Source: an uncultured Lachnospiraceae bacterium (GTDB taxonomy: Bacteria > Bacillota > Clostridia > Lachnospirales > Lachnospiraceae). From it: a stretch of DNA of 64,000 nucleotides. The stretch's first letter is position 1, and each line of letters begins with the position of its first letter. The position numbers and the translations under genes are program-made. Shown here in pieces: positions 1 to 8,425 of this stretch. The DNA lies in NCBI GenBank assembly GCA_910577275.1, contig CAJTMW010000015.1:54039-118038 (forward strand). Direction: 5' to 3'. The notes beneath the pieces were generated by a model. That model was not told the DNA's origin and ran no database searches. It saw only the letters and a list, made by a program, of their open reading frames with translations.

Positions 1-52
1 ATAACTATATAAATGGTTTTGTTTGTGAACGAAGCATGAGCCAAGGAAAAAT

Positions 53-598
53 TTAGTTAAGCATTTCTGCAATGCAAACCGTTAAATCTTCATAAATACC
101 TGATGTAATTTTGTCATCAAAGGGAAAAATTACCGGCGCAGCATCTTCTTCAAAGCAGTATATAGTAGTACGCTTCTTTTCAGGGTCAACAATCCAATAT
201 TCCCTCACCCCTGAATTCAGATATAATGTCATTTTCGTAGAGTAATCCATCCTACGGCTGGATGGTGAAACAACTTCTATAACAAAATCCGGTGCTCCGG
301 CGCATCCGTGGTCATTCAACTTACTTTTATCACAGATAACCGAAATATCCGGTTCGACATAGGTTTCTTCATCTGCATTCAAAAATACTGCAAAAGGAGC
401 CGGATAAATTTCGCACTTTCGTCCTTTTGTTTTTATATATCGGCCAATATGCTGTGTGAGCTCTGAAATCAGCTTCTGGTGTACTCTTGTCGGAGGCGCC
501 ATCATATGCATCTGACCATTAATCAGTTCTGCTCTTTGTCCCTCAGGAAGCGTATAAATATGCTCAATTGTATAAATTTCTTCATGTTGCAGAGCCAT
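53..598 (-). CDS. Uma2 family endonuclease-like protein
   Basis: A 181-residue protein with the Uma2/DUF820 restriction-endonuclease-like fold. Visible family signatures are the N-terminal helix with LPEG.RAELING, a central EPDISVIC strand (acidic metal-binding residues) and PDFVIEVVSPSS followed by the K of the STKM segment, which together make the PD-(D/E)XK-type core. Length matches the family. Members are widespread, often in multiple copies, and their biological role is not settled; nuclease activity is inferred from fold only. The start ATG is preceded by GGAAAGGGAAAAGC, a modest ribosome binding site. It stands alone, with a broken nuclease gene on the other strand to its right. Confidence 0.85.
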   Translation of the reverse strand: MALQHEEIYTIEHIYTLPEGQRAELINGQMHMMAPPTRVHQKLISELTQHIGRYIKTKGRKCEIYPAPFAVFLNADEETYVEPDISVICDKSKLNDHGCAGAPDFVIEVVSPSSRRMDYSTKMTLYLNSGVREYWIVDPEKKRTTIYCFEEDAAPVIFPFDDKITSGIYEDLTVCIAEMLN

Positions 599-965
599 GC
601 TTTTCCCTTTCCTGTCTCATTTCATCAATATATTATAAAATAATTATATCTGTATATAAACATATTTACAATGGCATATTTTTTTCCTCATATTTCAACT
701 TTCTCATTTGCTCCTAAACAAAATGAAAATTTTCTTTACAAGTCTCCCCCATGCCTTTATACTAAAACCTGTAACAAATATATTACCGTTCTGTTCATCA
801 GAACGACAGGTTCTTTTGCAGGGTATCTCCCTGTTCTATCAGCCAAATCCTTTTTACAGGTAATGGCTGATTCATTCCGATTGTCGGAATTATTTCCAAA
901 AACAATTGCCTGCAACACAAAAAAACTGTATACTGGAGGAAAGTTTATGGCAAAAAGACAAAAGA
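599..965. other. AT-rich intergenic stretch, no gene seen
   Basis: About 370 bases between the Uma2 gene and the Rpn remnant. It is AT-rich and contains the presumed promoter of the leftward gene. Open frames here show no family resemblance and no ribosome binding site. A GGAGGAAAGTTTATG near 935-951 looks like a start signal but opens only a short basic reading frame without recognisable content; it could be the displaced start region of the neighbouring broken nuclease gene. Confidence 0.4.
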
Positions 966-1301
966 AACAATGGTTTAAGCGCGGAGTATGGTGGCGGAAA
1001 ATCCGCCATAGACCATTGCATCAGGCAGGGTATTCTCTCCGATATCCTAAAAACAGAAAAAAGCGAGGTGCTTCATATGATTTTTTTGACTGAGTACGAC
1101 GAAAAAAAGCATTTACGGCATACATTTGAAGAAGGGGTTCAAAAAGGGCGCAATGCCAAGCTGTTTGACCAGGTTCAGATAAAGCTTTCCAAAGGCAAAT
1201 CTCCTGAGCAGATTGCAGATGAGTTGGAAGAAAGTATTGACACAATTCTGGAACTGACAAATCAATGCCTCCTGCAGCAGGCTGACAGGGAATTGAAATA
1301 G
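966..1301 (+). pseudogene. Rpn/PD-(D/E)XK nuclease family transposase, C-terminal remnant
   Basis: The frame reads NGLSAEYGGGKSAIDHC and then IRQGILSDIL...EVLHMIFLTEYDEKKH, the typical C-terminal third of Rpn-family recombination-promoting nucleases/putative transposases, followed by a helical tail with an EEGVQKGRNAK segment and ending EQIADELEESIDTILELT. The N-terminal catalytic half, normally about 200 residues, is missing and no good start with a ribosome binding site is in frame, so this is a truncated remnant. The family is commonly found as multiple partly degraded copies in Lachnospiraceae; two more relatives occur in this window (near 22 kb and 60 kb). Confidence 0.7.
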
Positions 1302-1357
1302 TATTCAGTGTCTGTAATTCCGCAATGGTAAAGCCGGAATATACGCATGGCAACAAA

Positions 1358-1388
1358 ACACCCCTCTCCGTCTCCCGGAAAGGGGTGT
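1358..1388. terminator. Bidirectional terminator between Rpn remnant and metK
   Basis: ACACCCCTCTCCG and CGGAAAGGGGTGT form a strong stem around a 5-nt loop. Reading leftward (metK direction) it is followed by TTTTGTTG, rightward by CTTTTCAT, so it can serve both converging units. Confidence 0.75.
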
Positions 1389-1427
1389 CTTTTCATATCA
1401 TATTCAATTCACCTGAATCGGTTCATC

Positions 1428-2624
1428 TTATAAATACTTCTTAAGCGCATCCGTCTTGTCCAGTCTCTCCCAGGGCAGGTCCAAATCATTGCGGCCAAAG
1501 TGTCCGTAAGCGGCTGTCTGCTTGTAAATCGGACGGCGCAAATCCAGCATCTTAATGATTCCTGCCGGACGGAGGTCAAAGTTTTCCCTGATGATTTCCA
1601 CCAGCTTTTCATCGGAAAGCTTTCCGGTTCCAAAGGTGTCAACCATGATGGAAGTGGGCTGCGCCACGCCGATTGCGTAGGACAACTGGATTTCGCATTT
1701 ATCGGCAAGTCCTGCGCCTACGATATTCTTTGCCACATAGCGGGCAGCGTAAGCCGCGCTTCTGTCTACTTTGGTGCAATCCTTACCGGAAAAAGCTCCG
1801 CCGCCATGGCGTGCGTATCCGCCGTAGGTATCCACGATAATTTTACGTCCCGTAAGACCGGCGTCGCCGTGAGGCCCGCCGATTACAAAGCGTCCTGTGG
1901 GGTTGATGAAGTATTTTGTATTGTCGTCCAGAAGCTCCTTCGGAAGAACCTGGTCAAAGACATACTTTTTGATATCTTCATGAATCTGCTCCTGTGTCAC
2001 ATCCGGGTCATGCTGTGTGGAAAGAACCACGGCCTCCAGGCGGATAGGCTTTCCGGCTTCATCGTATTCCACGGATACCTGGCTCTTGCCGTCGGGTCTT
2101 AAATAGGAAAGAGTTCCGTCTTTACGTACTTTTGTGAGCTGCAGGGCCAGCTTATGTGCAAGGGAAATAGAGTAGGGCATATATTCCTCTGTCTCGTTGG
2201 TGGCGTATCCGAACATCATACCCTGGTCGCCAGCGCCGATTGCCTCGATTTCATCGTCTGTCATGCCCTTTTCTGTCTGCTGCTTTGCCTCGAGAGCCTT
2301 GTCAACGCCCATTGCTATGTCAGCGGACTGCTCGTCAATAGCAACCAGTACCGCGCAGGTATTTCCGTCAAAACCGTATTCTGACCTGGTGTAGCCGATT
2401 TCCTTTACGGTGTCGCGAACCACCTTCTGAATGTCCACATAAGCCTTTGTGGTGATTTCCCCCGTCACCAGCACAAAGCCCGTGCAGGTAGCCGTCTCGC
2501 AGGCCACGCGGCTCATAGGGTCTTTTTCCATACATGCGTCCAGTATCGCGTCAGAAATCGCGTCGCATACTTTGTCGGGATGTCCTTCTGTTACCGATTC
2601 CGAAGTAAATAAATGTTTTTCCAT
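1428..2624 (-). CDS. metK: S-adenosylmethionine synthase
   Basis: Makes S-adenosylmethionine from methionine and ATP in the cytoplasm. The 398-residue protein has the hallmark N-terminal SESVTEGHPDKVCD (ATP/Mg site), the GAGDQGMMFGYA motif in the first third, and the glycine-rich HGGGAFSGKDCTKVDRS P-loop-like motif, then the conserved ...DLRPAGIIKMLDLRRPIY C-terminus. Length is normal for the family. The start is set at the ATG preceded by GGAGGAAAGTG; a longer in-frame extension upstream lacks a ribosome binding site. The gene is monocistronic, with a SAM-I riboswitch and terminator about 280 bases upstream and a terminator after the stop, so expression should fall when SAM is plentiful. Confidence 0.97.
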   Translation of the reverse strand: MEKHLFTSESVTEGHPDKVCDAISDAILDACMEKDPMSRVACETATCTGFVLVTGEITTKAYVDIQKVVRDTVKEIGYTRSEYGFDGNTCAVLVAIDEQSADIAMGVDKALEAKQQTEKGMTDDEIEAIGAGDQGMMFGYATNETEEYMPYSISLAHKLALQLTKVRKDGTLSYLRPDGKSQVSVEYDEAGKPIRLEAVVLSTQHDPDVTQEQIHEDIKKYVFDQVLPKELLDDNTKYFINPTGRFVIGGPHGDAGLTGRKIIVDTYGGYARHGGGAFSGKDCTKVDRSAAYAARYVAKNIVGAGLADKCEIQLSYAIGVAQPTSIMVDTFGTGKLSDEKLVEIIRENFDLRPAGIIKMLDLRRPIYKQTAAYGHFGRNDLDLPWERLDKTDALKKYL

Positions 2625-2903
2625 CACTTTCCTCCATTCAATTCCGCCTCTGTGCGGACAGAGACTGTTTTTCTGTTCCGTAAATCTATACATTTTGCAA
2701 ATGCATTCCAATGTGACTTATGTGCAGTCGTCAAATGTACATACAGGCAATCGTCAACTGGATGTCCTCATCCGCCTGATTCATTGCCCGCGGGAATAAA
2801 ATCTTCCGTCAAACAATCGAGTAGGGGAAAGTTCTTCTCCCCTGCTCGCCGCGCGGGGCGCACGCTGCGCAAGCAGCAACTTCCTCTGTGCTCCCCTGTG
2901 CAT
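2625..2903 (-). other. Long metK leader between riboswitch terminator and start codon
   Basis: About 280 bases separate the riboswitch terminator from the metK start, longer than needed. The stretch holds a second GC-rich hairpin (CGAGCAGGGG with CCCCTACTCG, around 2818-2850) and two TTGACG-containing segments. No open frame with a ribosome binding site was seen. It might be an inserted intergenic repeat, or a second regulatory layer; neither can be decided here. Confidence 0.4.
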
Positions 2904-2930
2904 AAAAAATCCGCTCACAAGAAGCGGACC
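2904..2930 (-). terminator. Rho-independent terminator of the SAM riboswitch
   Basis: On the minus strand TCCGCT and AGCGGA close a 7-nt loop and are followed directly by TTTTTTATG. It sits a few bases after the aptamer, where the SAM-I expression platform is expected. Confidence 0.85.
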
Positions 2931-2937
2931 TGATAAT

Positions 2938-3060
2938 CAAATCCTCTTATTGTTCGACTCGCCATTCGGCCTCTTGCTCGCTCAGGTAGGCACCTTCCGT
3001 TTCCGGGGTTGCCGTGGCTTCTCAGGTCCTCTGTACCTCCACCACTCTGAATAAGAGATT
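2938..3060 (-). promoter_or_regulatory. SAM-I riboswitch (S-box) aptamer
   Basis: Minus-strand sequence begins CTCTTATTCAGAGTGGTGGAGG and contains the conserved junction GAGAAGCCACGGCAACC, followed by the GGTGCCTACCTGAGCGAGCAAGAGGC region and a closing AACAATAAGAGG. The first and last segments pair as stem P1 (CTCTTAT with ATAAGAG). These are the diagnostic S-box elements. Known mechanism: SAM binding stabilises P1 and lets the downstream terminator form, switching off metK. A TTGACA promoter lies just upstream. Confidence 0.93.
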
Positions 3061-3093
3061 CTGCACTATATTTTGTTTTCACATCTGCAATAT

Positions 3094-3122
3094 ACACTAC
3101 ACCATGTCCGCTGTTTTGTCAA
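3094..3122 (-). promoter_or_regulatory. Promoter for the SAM riboswitch-metK transcript
   Basis: TTGACA, 17-base spacer, TAGTGT on the minus strand, placing the transcription start about 30 bases before the aptamer. The -35 hexamer is perfect; the -10 keeps T, A and final T. Confidence 0.65.
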
Positions 3123-3142
3123 CAGGTTTTTTAAGTAAGTTT

Positions 3143-4435
3143 TCAACCTGTTTTCAGACGGAATTTTTTCTGCTCCCGCTCGCAGGCGACCTTTTCTATC
3201 TGCGCGCCGAGATTTTTCAGCTTGATATGAAAATCCTCGTAGCCTCTTTCGATAAACTGAATGTCGTCAACGGTTGTCATTCCCTCCGCCGCAAGTCCGG
3301 CAATCACAAGCGCAGCCCCCGCACGCAAATCCGGCGCGCTGATGCTTGCCCCTGTATATTTATTCACGCCGTCGATAATCGCAGTATTGCCTTCCACTTT
3401 GATGTTGGCGCCCATTCTGGTAAGCTCATCCACATATTTAAAACGATTTTCAAAAATGCTTTCCGTCACAATACTGGTTCCTCTGGAAAGTCCAAGGGCA
3501 ACCGTAATCTGGGGCTGCATATCCGTGGGAAAGCCCGGATAAGGCAGGGTTTTTACGTGGGTATGGGTAAGGGGCTTGGCCGCCACAACGCGCACGGCGT
3601 CGTCCGACTCCTCCACCTCGCATCCAACCTCGATAAGCTTGGCGCTGATGGACTCCAGGTGCTTGGGAATCACGTTCTTGACCGTCACGTCCCCTTTCGT
3701 CACGGCAGCGGCAAACATGAAAGTACCCGCCTCAATCTGGTCGGGAATAATCACGTACTCCGTTCCGTGAAGCCTCGGTACTCCTTTTATTCTGATAACG
3801 TCGGTTCCGGCGCCTTTAATCACCGCGCCCATACTGTTTAAAAAGTTGGCAACGTCCACCACATGAGGCTCTTTCGCCGCATTTTCGATAATTGTCTGAC
3901 CCTCCGCCATTACCGCCGCCATCATGATATCAATGGTCGCGCCTACCGTAACCACATCCAGATAAATATGGCTGCCGCGAAGCCTCTGCGCCTCCGCGAT
4001 AATCAGACCGTGCTCAATGCGGACATCCGCCCCCAGGGCGCGAAATCCCTTAATATGCTGGTCGATTGGCCTAAGACCGATGTTGCAGCCGCCGGGGAGC
4101 GTTACCTGAGCCCTTTTATATTTTCCGAGAAGCGCTCCCAGAAGATAGTAGGAAGCGCGTATTTTCTTGATAAAACCATCCTCAATAACTACATCGTTAA
4201 TTGTCTTTCCTGATATCTTCACCGTATGCCGGTCGATGCTTTCAACAATACCTCCAATACTTTCAATCGCCTTCATCATCACATTGGTATCACGAACATC
4301 CGGCACATTTTCTATCACAACAGTCTCGTCCGTCATAATGGAAGCCGCCAAAATCCCCAGAGCCGCATTCTTGGCTCCACCGATTTCCACCTCTCCCACC
4401 AGCGGATTACCACCCTTTATTGCATACTGTTCCAT
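3143..4435 (-). CDS. murA: UDP-N-acetylglucosamine 1-carboxyvinyltransferase
   Basis: First committed step of peptidoglycan synthesis: transfers enolpyruvate from PEP to UDP-GlcNAc. The 430-residue protein starts EQYAIKGGNPLVGEVEI and GGAKNAALGILAASI, has the catalytic-loop cysteine in LPGGCNIGLRPIDQHIKG (about Cys117, the PEP-adduct and fosfomycin target), and ends with the RGYEDFHIKLKNLGAQIEKV signature. I placed the start at the second of two adjacent ATGs, six bases from AGAGG. Bacillota often carry two MurA paralogues; whether this is MurA1 or MurA2/MurZ cannot be decided without an alignment. The next gene upstream is also a cell-wall gene. Confidence 0.95.
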   Translation of the reverse strand: MEQYAIKGGNPLVGEVEIGGAKNAALGILAASIMTDETVVIENVPDVRDTNVMMKAIESIGGIVESIDRHTVKISGKTINDVVIEDGFIKKIRASYYLLGALLGKYKRAQVTLPGGCNIGLRPIDQHIKGFRALGADVRIEHGLIIAEAQRLRGSHIYLDVVTVGATIDIMMAAVMAEGQTIIENAAKEPHVVDVANFLNSMGAVIKGAGTDVIRIKGVPRLHGTEYVIIPDQIEAGTFMFAAAVTKGDVTVKNVIPKHLESISAKLIEVGCEVEESDDAVRVVAAKPLTHTHVKTLPYPGFPTDMQPQITVALGLSRGTSIVTESIFENRFKYVDELTRMGANIKVEGNTAIIDGVNKYTGASISAPDLRAGAALVIAGLAAEGMTTVDDIQFIERGYEDFHIKLKNLGAQIEKVACEREQKKFRLKTG

Positions 4436-4560
4436 CATATACCTCTATATAAAAGTCAAATTATCAAAATTATTAAAAGTAATAAATATCTTATTTTCTC
4501 TTTTGAACACTCCCATAATTATAGCATATTATGAACATTTGTAAATATCAAACATCAGTT

Positions 4561-4586
4561 CAGCCCGGCATCAGGATACCGGCTGC
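4561..4586 (-). terminator. Possible terminator after the M23 peptidase gene
   Basis: CAGCCGGTATC and GATGCCGGGCTG form an 11-bp stem with one bulge just after the stop codon on the minus strand. There is no clean T-run behind it, so efficiency is uncertain. Confidence 0.4.
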
Positions 4587-4590
4587 TTTC

Positions 4591-6168
4591 TCAGTTCAGA
4601 TAATCGAAAGGATTTACCTGTGCGCCGTTAATCAAAATCTCAAAGTGAAGATGCGGTCCTGTGCTGACGCCTGTATTTCCGCTGAGCGCAATCTTCTGCC
4701 CCTGGGTGACAGTCTGACCGGCGGATACCAGTACCTTGCTTAAGTGCCCGTATCTCGTCTGCCTTCCGTCGGGATGGTTGATATAAACCACGTACCCGTA
4801 GCCGCTTCCCCATCCGGCGCGCGCCACTGTTCCGCCACAGGAGGCGTTGACAGCCGTTCCCGTAGGCGTTGCCCAGTCGATACCCTTATGGTAGGAGCTT
4901 GCCCCTCTTGTAGGTCTGTTCCTGCGCCCGAAGCCGGAAGAAAGCCTTCCTCCCGCGATGGGCTTAATATAGGTAGGCGGTATTTTGGTTCCCCGCTCCA
5001 CAATTTTGGGAACCGCCTTATAGGTTACCTCCTCCTTGATAATCTCCTTATCGATTTCCTTGTCGTTTTCAAAAGTCACCACCGCAACCACTTTCCTGTG
5101 GCCGGCGGAGGGCTCCTGAAGGGTTTTTCTCTGATTGGTATACCAGTCGTCGTTATCCACGTAGATAACCTCTTCCTCGTAATCCTCCTCGTAGTACATT
5201 TCCTCCTGACGAAGTACCGCCAGTTTTGGCTCAGGCACGGTGATGATGAGTTCTTCCCCGGCTCTTATCATGGAATTTTCATCCTCTAAAGAAGCGTTCA
5301 TTTCAATCAGCTTGTCCATGGGAATATTGGTCTTGATTGCGATTTCCGATAAGGTATCCCCGGAAACCACCTCATAAACGCCGTTCTTTTCCTCATCCTG
5401 AGTCACCTCGCGGATGGCGTCGTTAAGGCCCGTCAGTTCCTCCTCGCTCAGATAAGCCTCCACAACCTCGATGGCATCCCCATATTCCATGGAAATAAGC
5501 CCCAGCTCATAATCCTCAAAATCCATTTCCTCCGCAGGTATTTCCTCCTCGAACGCAGCGGCAAGCTCCGCCGCAATTCCGGCTTCCATATTCACCACTT
5601 CCTGCGTTTCCTCCACAACTTCCTCTGTGGTGAGAACTTCCGCGGTCAGCGCGGACAACTCCCTTGAATGGTCAAGAGACAGCGCCGCCTGATATCTGTT
5701 TTTTCCGTCATACTTATTGAGGGCTGCCTGCAAAAGCGCATACACATCGCTCTGGCTGGCAAGGTTAATCATATACTCGTTGATTTTCACCACGTAAGAC
5801 CTCTGCAGGGTTTCCTTTACGCCGCCGCCAAGAATCTGCGTCATATTCTCGATGATTTGTTCGGGCGCGTCCACTTTTCCCCAGAGAACCTCTTTTCCCT
5901 CCACTTGAAGGTCGCTCTCAACCAGCACCAGCTCCTCGCTTCCCGCCGCAATCCTGCGTCTGGCTTCAATGACATACTGCTCCGCCTCCTCCGGCGCGGA
6001 AACCACGCCGGCGTTCTGATTATTTAAAATCACCGTAAACATATTATTACCCAATTTCTCAAAGGGTACAAATGAGGGCAGAAAAAATATACTGACAATA
6101 ATTGCCAGCGCCGCAATTCTGATATTTGCAATTTTCAGTCGTTTATAATAACAGGTAAATTTTTTCAT
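4591..6168 (-). CDS. Membrane-anchored LysM/G5/M23 peptidoglycan endopeptidase
   Basis: A 525-residue wall-active protein. Residues about 15-35 form a single hydrophobic signal-anchor. An acidic stretch near 185-225 is rich in Glu. A LysM domain (YEVVSGDTLSEIAIKTN...) lies about 264-310, then a very acidic EEDYEEEV patch, a G5-like domain with VTYKAVPKIVERGTK, and a C-terminal M23 peptidase domain with the zinc ligands His427 and Asp431 (HKGID) and His506/His508 (HLHFE). The family cleaves peptide cross-links in peptidoglycan; the LysM and G5 parts should hold it on the wall. All M23 metal ligands are present, so it is probably active. Expressed alone, divergent from the DNA polymerase gene across a palindromic repeat. 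Confidence 0.9.
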   Translation of the reverse strand: MKKFTCYYKRLKIANIRIAALAIIVSIFFLPSFVPFEKLGNNMFTVILNNQNAGVVSAPEEAEQYVIEARRRIAAGSEELVLVESDLQVEGKEVLWGKVDAPEQIIENMTQILGGGVKETLQRSYVVKINEYMINLASQSDVYALLQAALNKYDGKNRYQAALSLDHSRELSALTAEVLTTEEVVEETQEVVNMEAGIAAELAAAFEEEIPAEEMDFEDYELGLISMEYGDAIEVVEAYLSEEELTGLNDAIREVTQDEEKNGVYEVVSGDTLSEIAIKTNIPMDKLIEMNASLEDENSMIRAGEELIITVPEPKLAVLRQEEMYYEEDYEEEVIYVDNDDWYTNQRKTLQEPSAGHRKVVAVVTFENDKEIDKEIIKEEVTYKAVPKIVERGTKIPPTYIKPIAGGRLSSGFGRRNRPTRGASSYHKGIDWATPTGTAVNASCGGTVARAGWGSGYGYVVYINHPDGRQTRYGHLSKVLVSAGQTVTQGQKIALSGNTGVSTGPHLHFEILINGAQVNPFDYLN

Positions 6169-6270
6169 AAAACAGCAAACTCCGGTATACTTTATACTTT
6201 TTTGTAATATTTTTGTAACGAATTAATTCTAACAGTTATTAAATTACTTGTAAAGATGGCAAATTTTTAT

Positions 6271-6524
6271 GCACGGAAATCAATTTCCGGATTCCGGTGA
6301 GTGTATGTGTGTCAGAAAGGATGTCAGCCCGGAATATTTCTTCGTGCTTTTAAGCACGTGTTGTCGCGCTTTCGCTCTATAAAAACGTAACGGATGCTAA
6401 GCTCGCGAGCTGTATAACAGCTCGTAACCTCGCTAAGCACCGACGTTTTTATAAGGACTCCTTAAGAAATATTCCGAACTGACATCCACTTTGGCAATAT
6501 TCATTTCACCGGAATCCGAAAACA
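6271..6524. repeat. Full-length copy of a dispersed palindromic repeat element (~250 bp)
   Basis: The two ends are inverted copies of each other for about 60 bases: the left arm runs GGATTCCGGTGA ... GGATGTCAGCCCGGAATATTTCTT and the right arm, read on the other strand, runs GGATTCCGGTGA ... GGATGTCAGTTCGGAATATTTCTT. The interior is also self-complementary (TATAAAAACGT ... ACGTTTTTATA and GAGCTGT ... ACAGCTC), so the whole element can fold into one long hairpin. It has no open frame. Related arms are found at 9.2, 12.3 and 63.9 kb. It fills the region between the divergent M23 and DNA polymerase genes. It resembles a MITE or structured repeat; mobility is inference. Confidence 0.85.
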
Positions 6525-6598
6525 CTTCCCGCCGCCCAAAAAACCTGATAAAATAGTTTCAGCAGGAGATTTTATCCCGGATGAAAGGAGACCCACAA

Positions 6599-7846
6599 AT
6601 GGAGCAAATCATATTCCACATCGACGTAAATTCCGCCTATCTGAGCTGGAGCTCGTTAAAAAGGCTTGAAAACGGCGACAGTACCGATTTGCGCACGATT
6701 CCCGCCATCGTGGGAGGCGACATGGAACGCCGCCACGGCGTGGTGCTTGCCAAATCCATTCCGGCAAAAAAGTACGGCGTTGTCACAGGCGAGCCCATTG
6801 TAAACGCGCTCCGAAAATGTCCTTCCCTTGTAATAGAATCCCCCGACCATGCGCTTTATAACCAAAAAAGCCGGGAGCTCATGCATTTTTTGTCCGATAT
6901 CTGCCCGGAAATCGAGCAGCTCAGCGTGGACGAATGCTTTATGGATTTTACCCCCATAAAAAACCGCTACCCCTCCCCGGAGGAGGCCGCGGAAACCATC
7001 AAAAACCAGATACGGGACAGCTTTGGCTTTACGGTAAATATCGGGATATCCGATAAGAAGGTTCTGGCTAAAATGGCCTCCGACTTTAAAAAGCCCGACC
7101 TAGTGCACACGTTATATTCCCGGGAAATCGATAAAAAGATGTGGCCTCTGCCTGTTTCTTCCTTATATATGTGCGGCCATTCAAGCGCAGAGGCGCTTAG
7201 GAAGCTGGAAATCAAAACCATAGGGGACCTGGCAAAAACCAGCGAGGAAATTATTGTCTCCCATTTAAAAAGCCATGGGCGGCTTCTCTGGGAATACGCC
7301 AACGGAATCGATGATTCCACCGTTGCCGCCGCTCCATCGGAAGCAAAAGGAATCGGGAACTCCATCACTCTGCCGAAGGACGTCACCGAGGAAACGGAAG
7401 CCTTTCACTACCTTTTAGCGCTTTCAGACAGCGTAGCCGGACGGCTTCGGAAAGCGGGACAGCTTGCCGGCATGATAAGCGTGGAAATCAAATACAGCAG
7501 CTTTAAAACCGCTTCCCATCAGATGACGCTTACAAATCCCACGAACATCTCGCAGGTGATTTACGACGCCTCCTGCCGATTGTTTCTGGAGCTGTGGAAC
7601 GGCTCGCCCATCCGGCTTTTAGGCGTGCGTTCCTCAAAGCTTGCGGACCCGTCGGAGCCCTCCCAGCTTTCTTTATTTAATTTCGAACAGACAGACCAAT
7701 CTGCAAGCCTTCCGGGGAAACCAAAAAACAGCCCCGTTTCTCCCTCCCGGGAAAAACTGGCTGCCCTTGATAAAACCTTAGATGCCATCCGGCAAAAATA
7801 TGGAAGTTCCGCCGTTGTACGGGGAAGCTTTTTAAAGGATGATTAG
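6599..7846 (+). CDS. dinB: Y-family DNA polymerase IV (DinB-like)
   Basis: Translesion DNA polymerase. The 415-residue protein has the first catalytic motif HIDVNSAYLSW (Asp9) and the second, SVDECFMDF (Asp111, Glu112), a helix-hairpin-helix thumb (MCGHSSAEALRKLEIKTIGDLA) and a little-finger domain. A QLSLF motif at about 356-360 matches the beta sliding-clamp binding consensus, so the clamp contact is visible. Motif I reads DVNSAY rather than the classical DMDAFF, typical of the Clostridia-type branch. The start was taken at the ATG eight bases after AAAGGAG; an earlier ATG overlaps this site. It is transcribed alone, and its stop overlaps the convergent flavin reductase gene by four bases. 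Confidence 0.93.
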   Translation: MEQIIFHIDVNSAYLSWSSLKRLENGDSTDLRTIPAIVGGDMERRHGVVLAKSIPAKKYGVVTGEPIVNALRKCPSLVIESPDHALYNQKSRELMHFLSDICPEIEQLSVDECFMDFTPIKNRYPSPEEAAETIKNQIRDSFGFTVNIGISDKKVLAKMASDFKKPDLVHTLYSREIDKKMWPLPVSSLYMCGHSSAEALRKLEIKTIGDLAKTSEEIIVSHLKSHGRLLWEYANGIDDSTVAAAPSEAKGIGNSITLPKDVTEETEAFHYLLALSDSVAGRLRKAGQLAGMISVEIKYSSFKTASHQMTLTNPTNISQVIYDASCRLFLELWNGSPIRLLGVRSSKLADPSEPSQLSLFNFEQTDQSASLPGKPKNSPVSPSREKLAALDKTLDAIRQKYGSSAVVRGSFLKDD

Positions 7847-8415
7847 GAGTTTCTGCGCTTTTTGACGCTGTAGCCAAAGGTGCCCAGCTTTTCGCCAAGA
7901 AGATAGTAGCCTCCGTGGGAATAGGCAATCGGGCATGATTTGTCCAGATAAAAGCGTCCCTTTTCGTCCATGTACGCCTCGTCCGCATGAACCGCAACAA
8001 CATCCGCAAGATACATGTCGTGGCTGCCCAGGCGGAGCGTCTGTTTCACACGGCACTCGATATTCACCGGGCTTTCCGCAAGAAGCGGAGCCTTCACCGC
8101 CTCTCCCGGCAAAAGGTGAAGCTTCATATCTTTAATCTTATCCGTATCCCTTCCGCTTTTTACGCCGCAGTAATCCGCAGCCCGCGCCAGCTTCCGGGTA
8201 GTCAGGTTGATAACAAACTCTCCCGTTTCTTCAATCATTCCATGGGAGTATCTCTCAGGACGCACCGAAACAGAGACCATGGGCGGGTCGCTGCACACAG
8301 TCCCCGTCCAGGCCACCGTAAATATATTCGGCTTTCCTCCCCTATCTGCCACTGTGACAAGAACCGCCGGCAGAGGATAAAGCATATTGCCCGGCTTCCA
8401 GCTCTGCTTACTCAT
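7843..8415 (-). CDS. Flavin reductase family protein (FMN-binding split barrel)
   Basis: A 190-residue flavoredoxin-like protein of the flavin reductase/split-barrel fold. Diagnostic segments are the N-terminal PLPAVLVTVADRGGKPNIFTVAW, SDPPMVSVSVRPERYSHGMI and EFVINLTT (the FMN phosphate-binding region), and the downstream CGVKSGRDTDKI and ECRVKQTLRLGSHDMYLADVVAV. Members bind FMN and typically move electrons between NAD(P)H, flavin or ferredoxin; the actual substrate is unknown. It lies ten bases behind a coiled-coil membrane protein gene and is probably co-transcribed with it. A second, similar protein is encoded near 20.6 kb. Confidence 0.88.
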   Translation of the reverse strand: MSKQSWKPGNMLYPLPAVLVTVADRGGKPNIFTVAWTGTVCSDPPMVSVSVRPERYSHGMIEETGEFVINLTTRKLARAADYCGVKSGRDTDKIKDMKLHLLPGEAVKAPLLAESPVNIECRVKQTLRLGSHDMYLADVVAVHADEAYMDEKGRFYLDKSCPIAYSHGGYYLLGEKLGTFGYSVKKRRNS

Positions 8416-8425
8416 AAAAATCCCC

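Noticed and set aside
671..1093. An open frame covering the promoter side of the Uma2 gene and part of the Rpn remnant
   Set aside because: No family resemblance, poor ribosome binding site, biased composition; the overlapping frame with clear Rpn similarity is the meaningful one.
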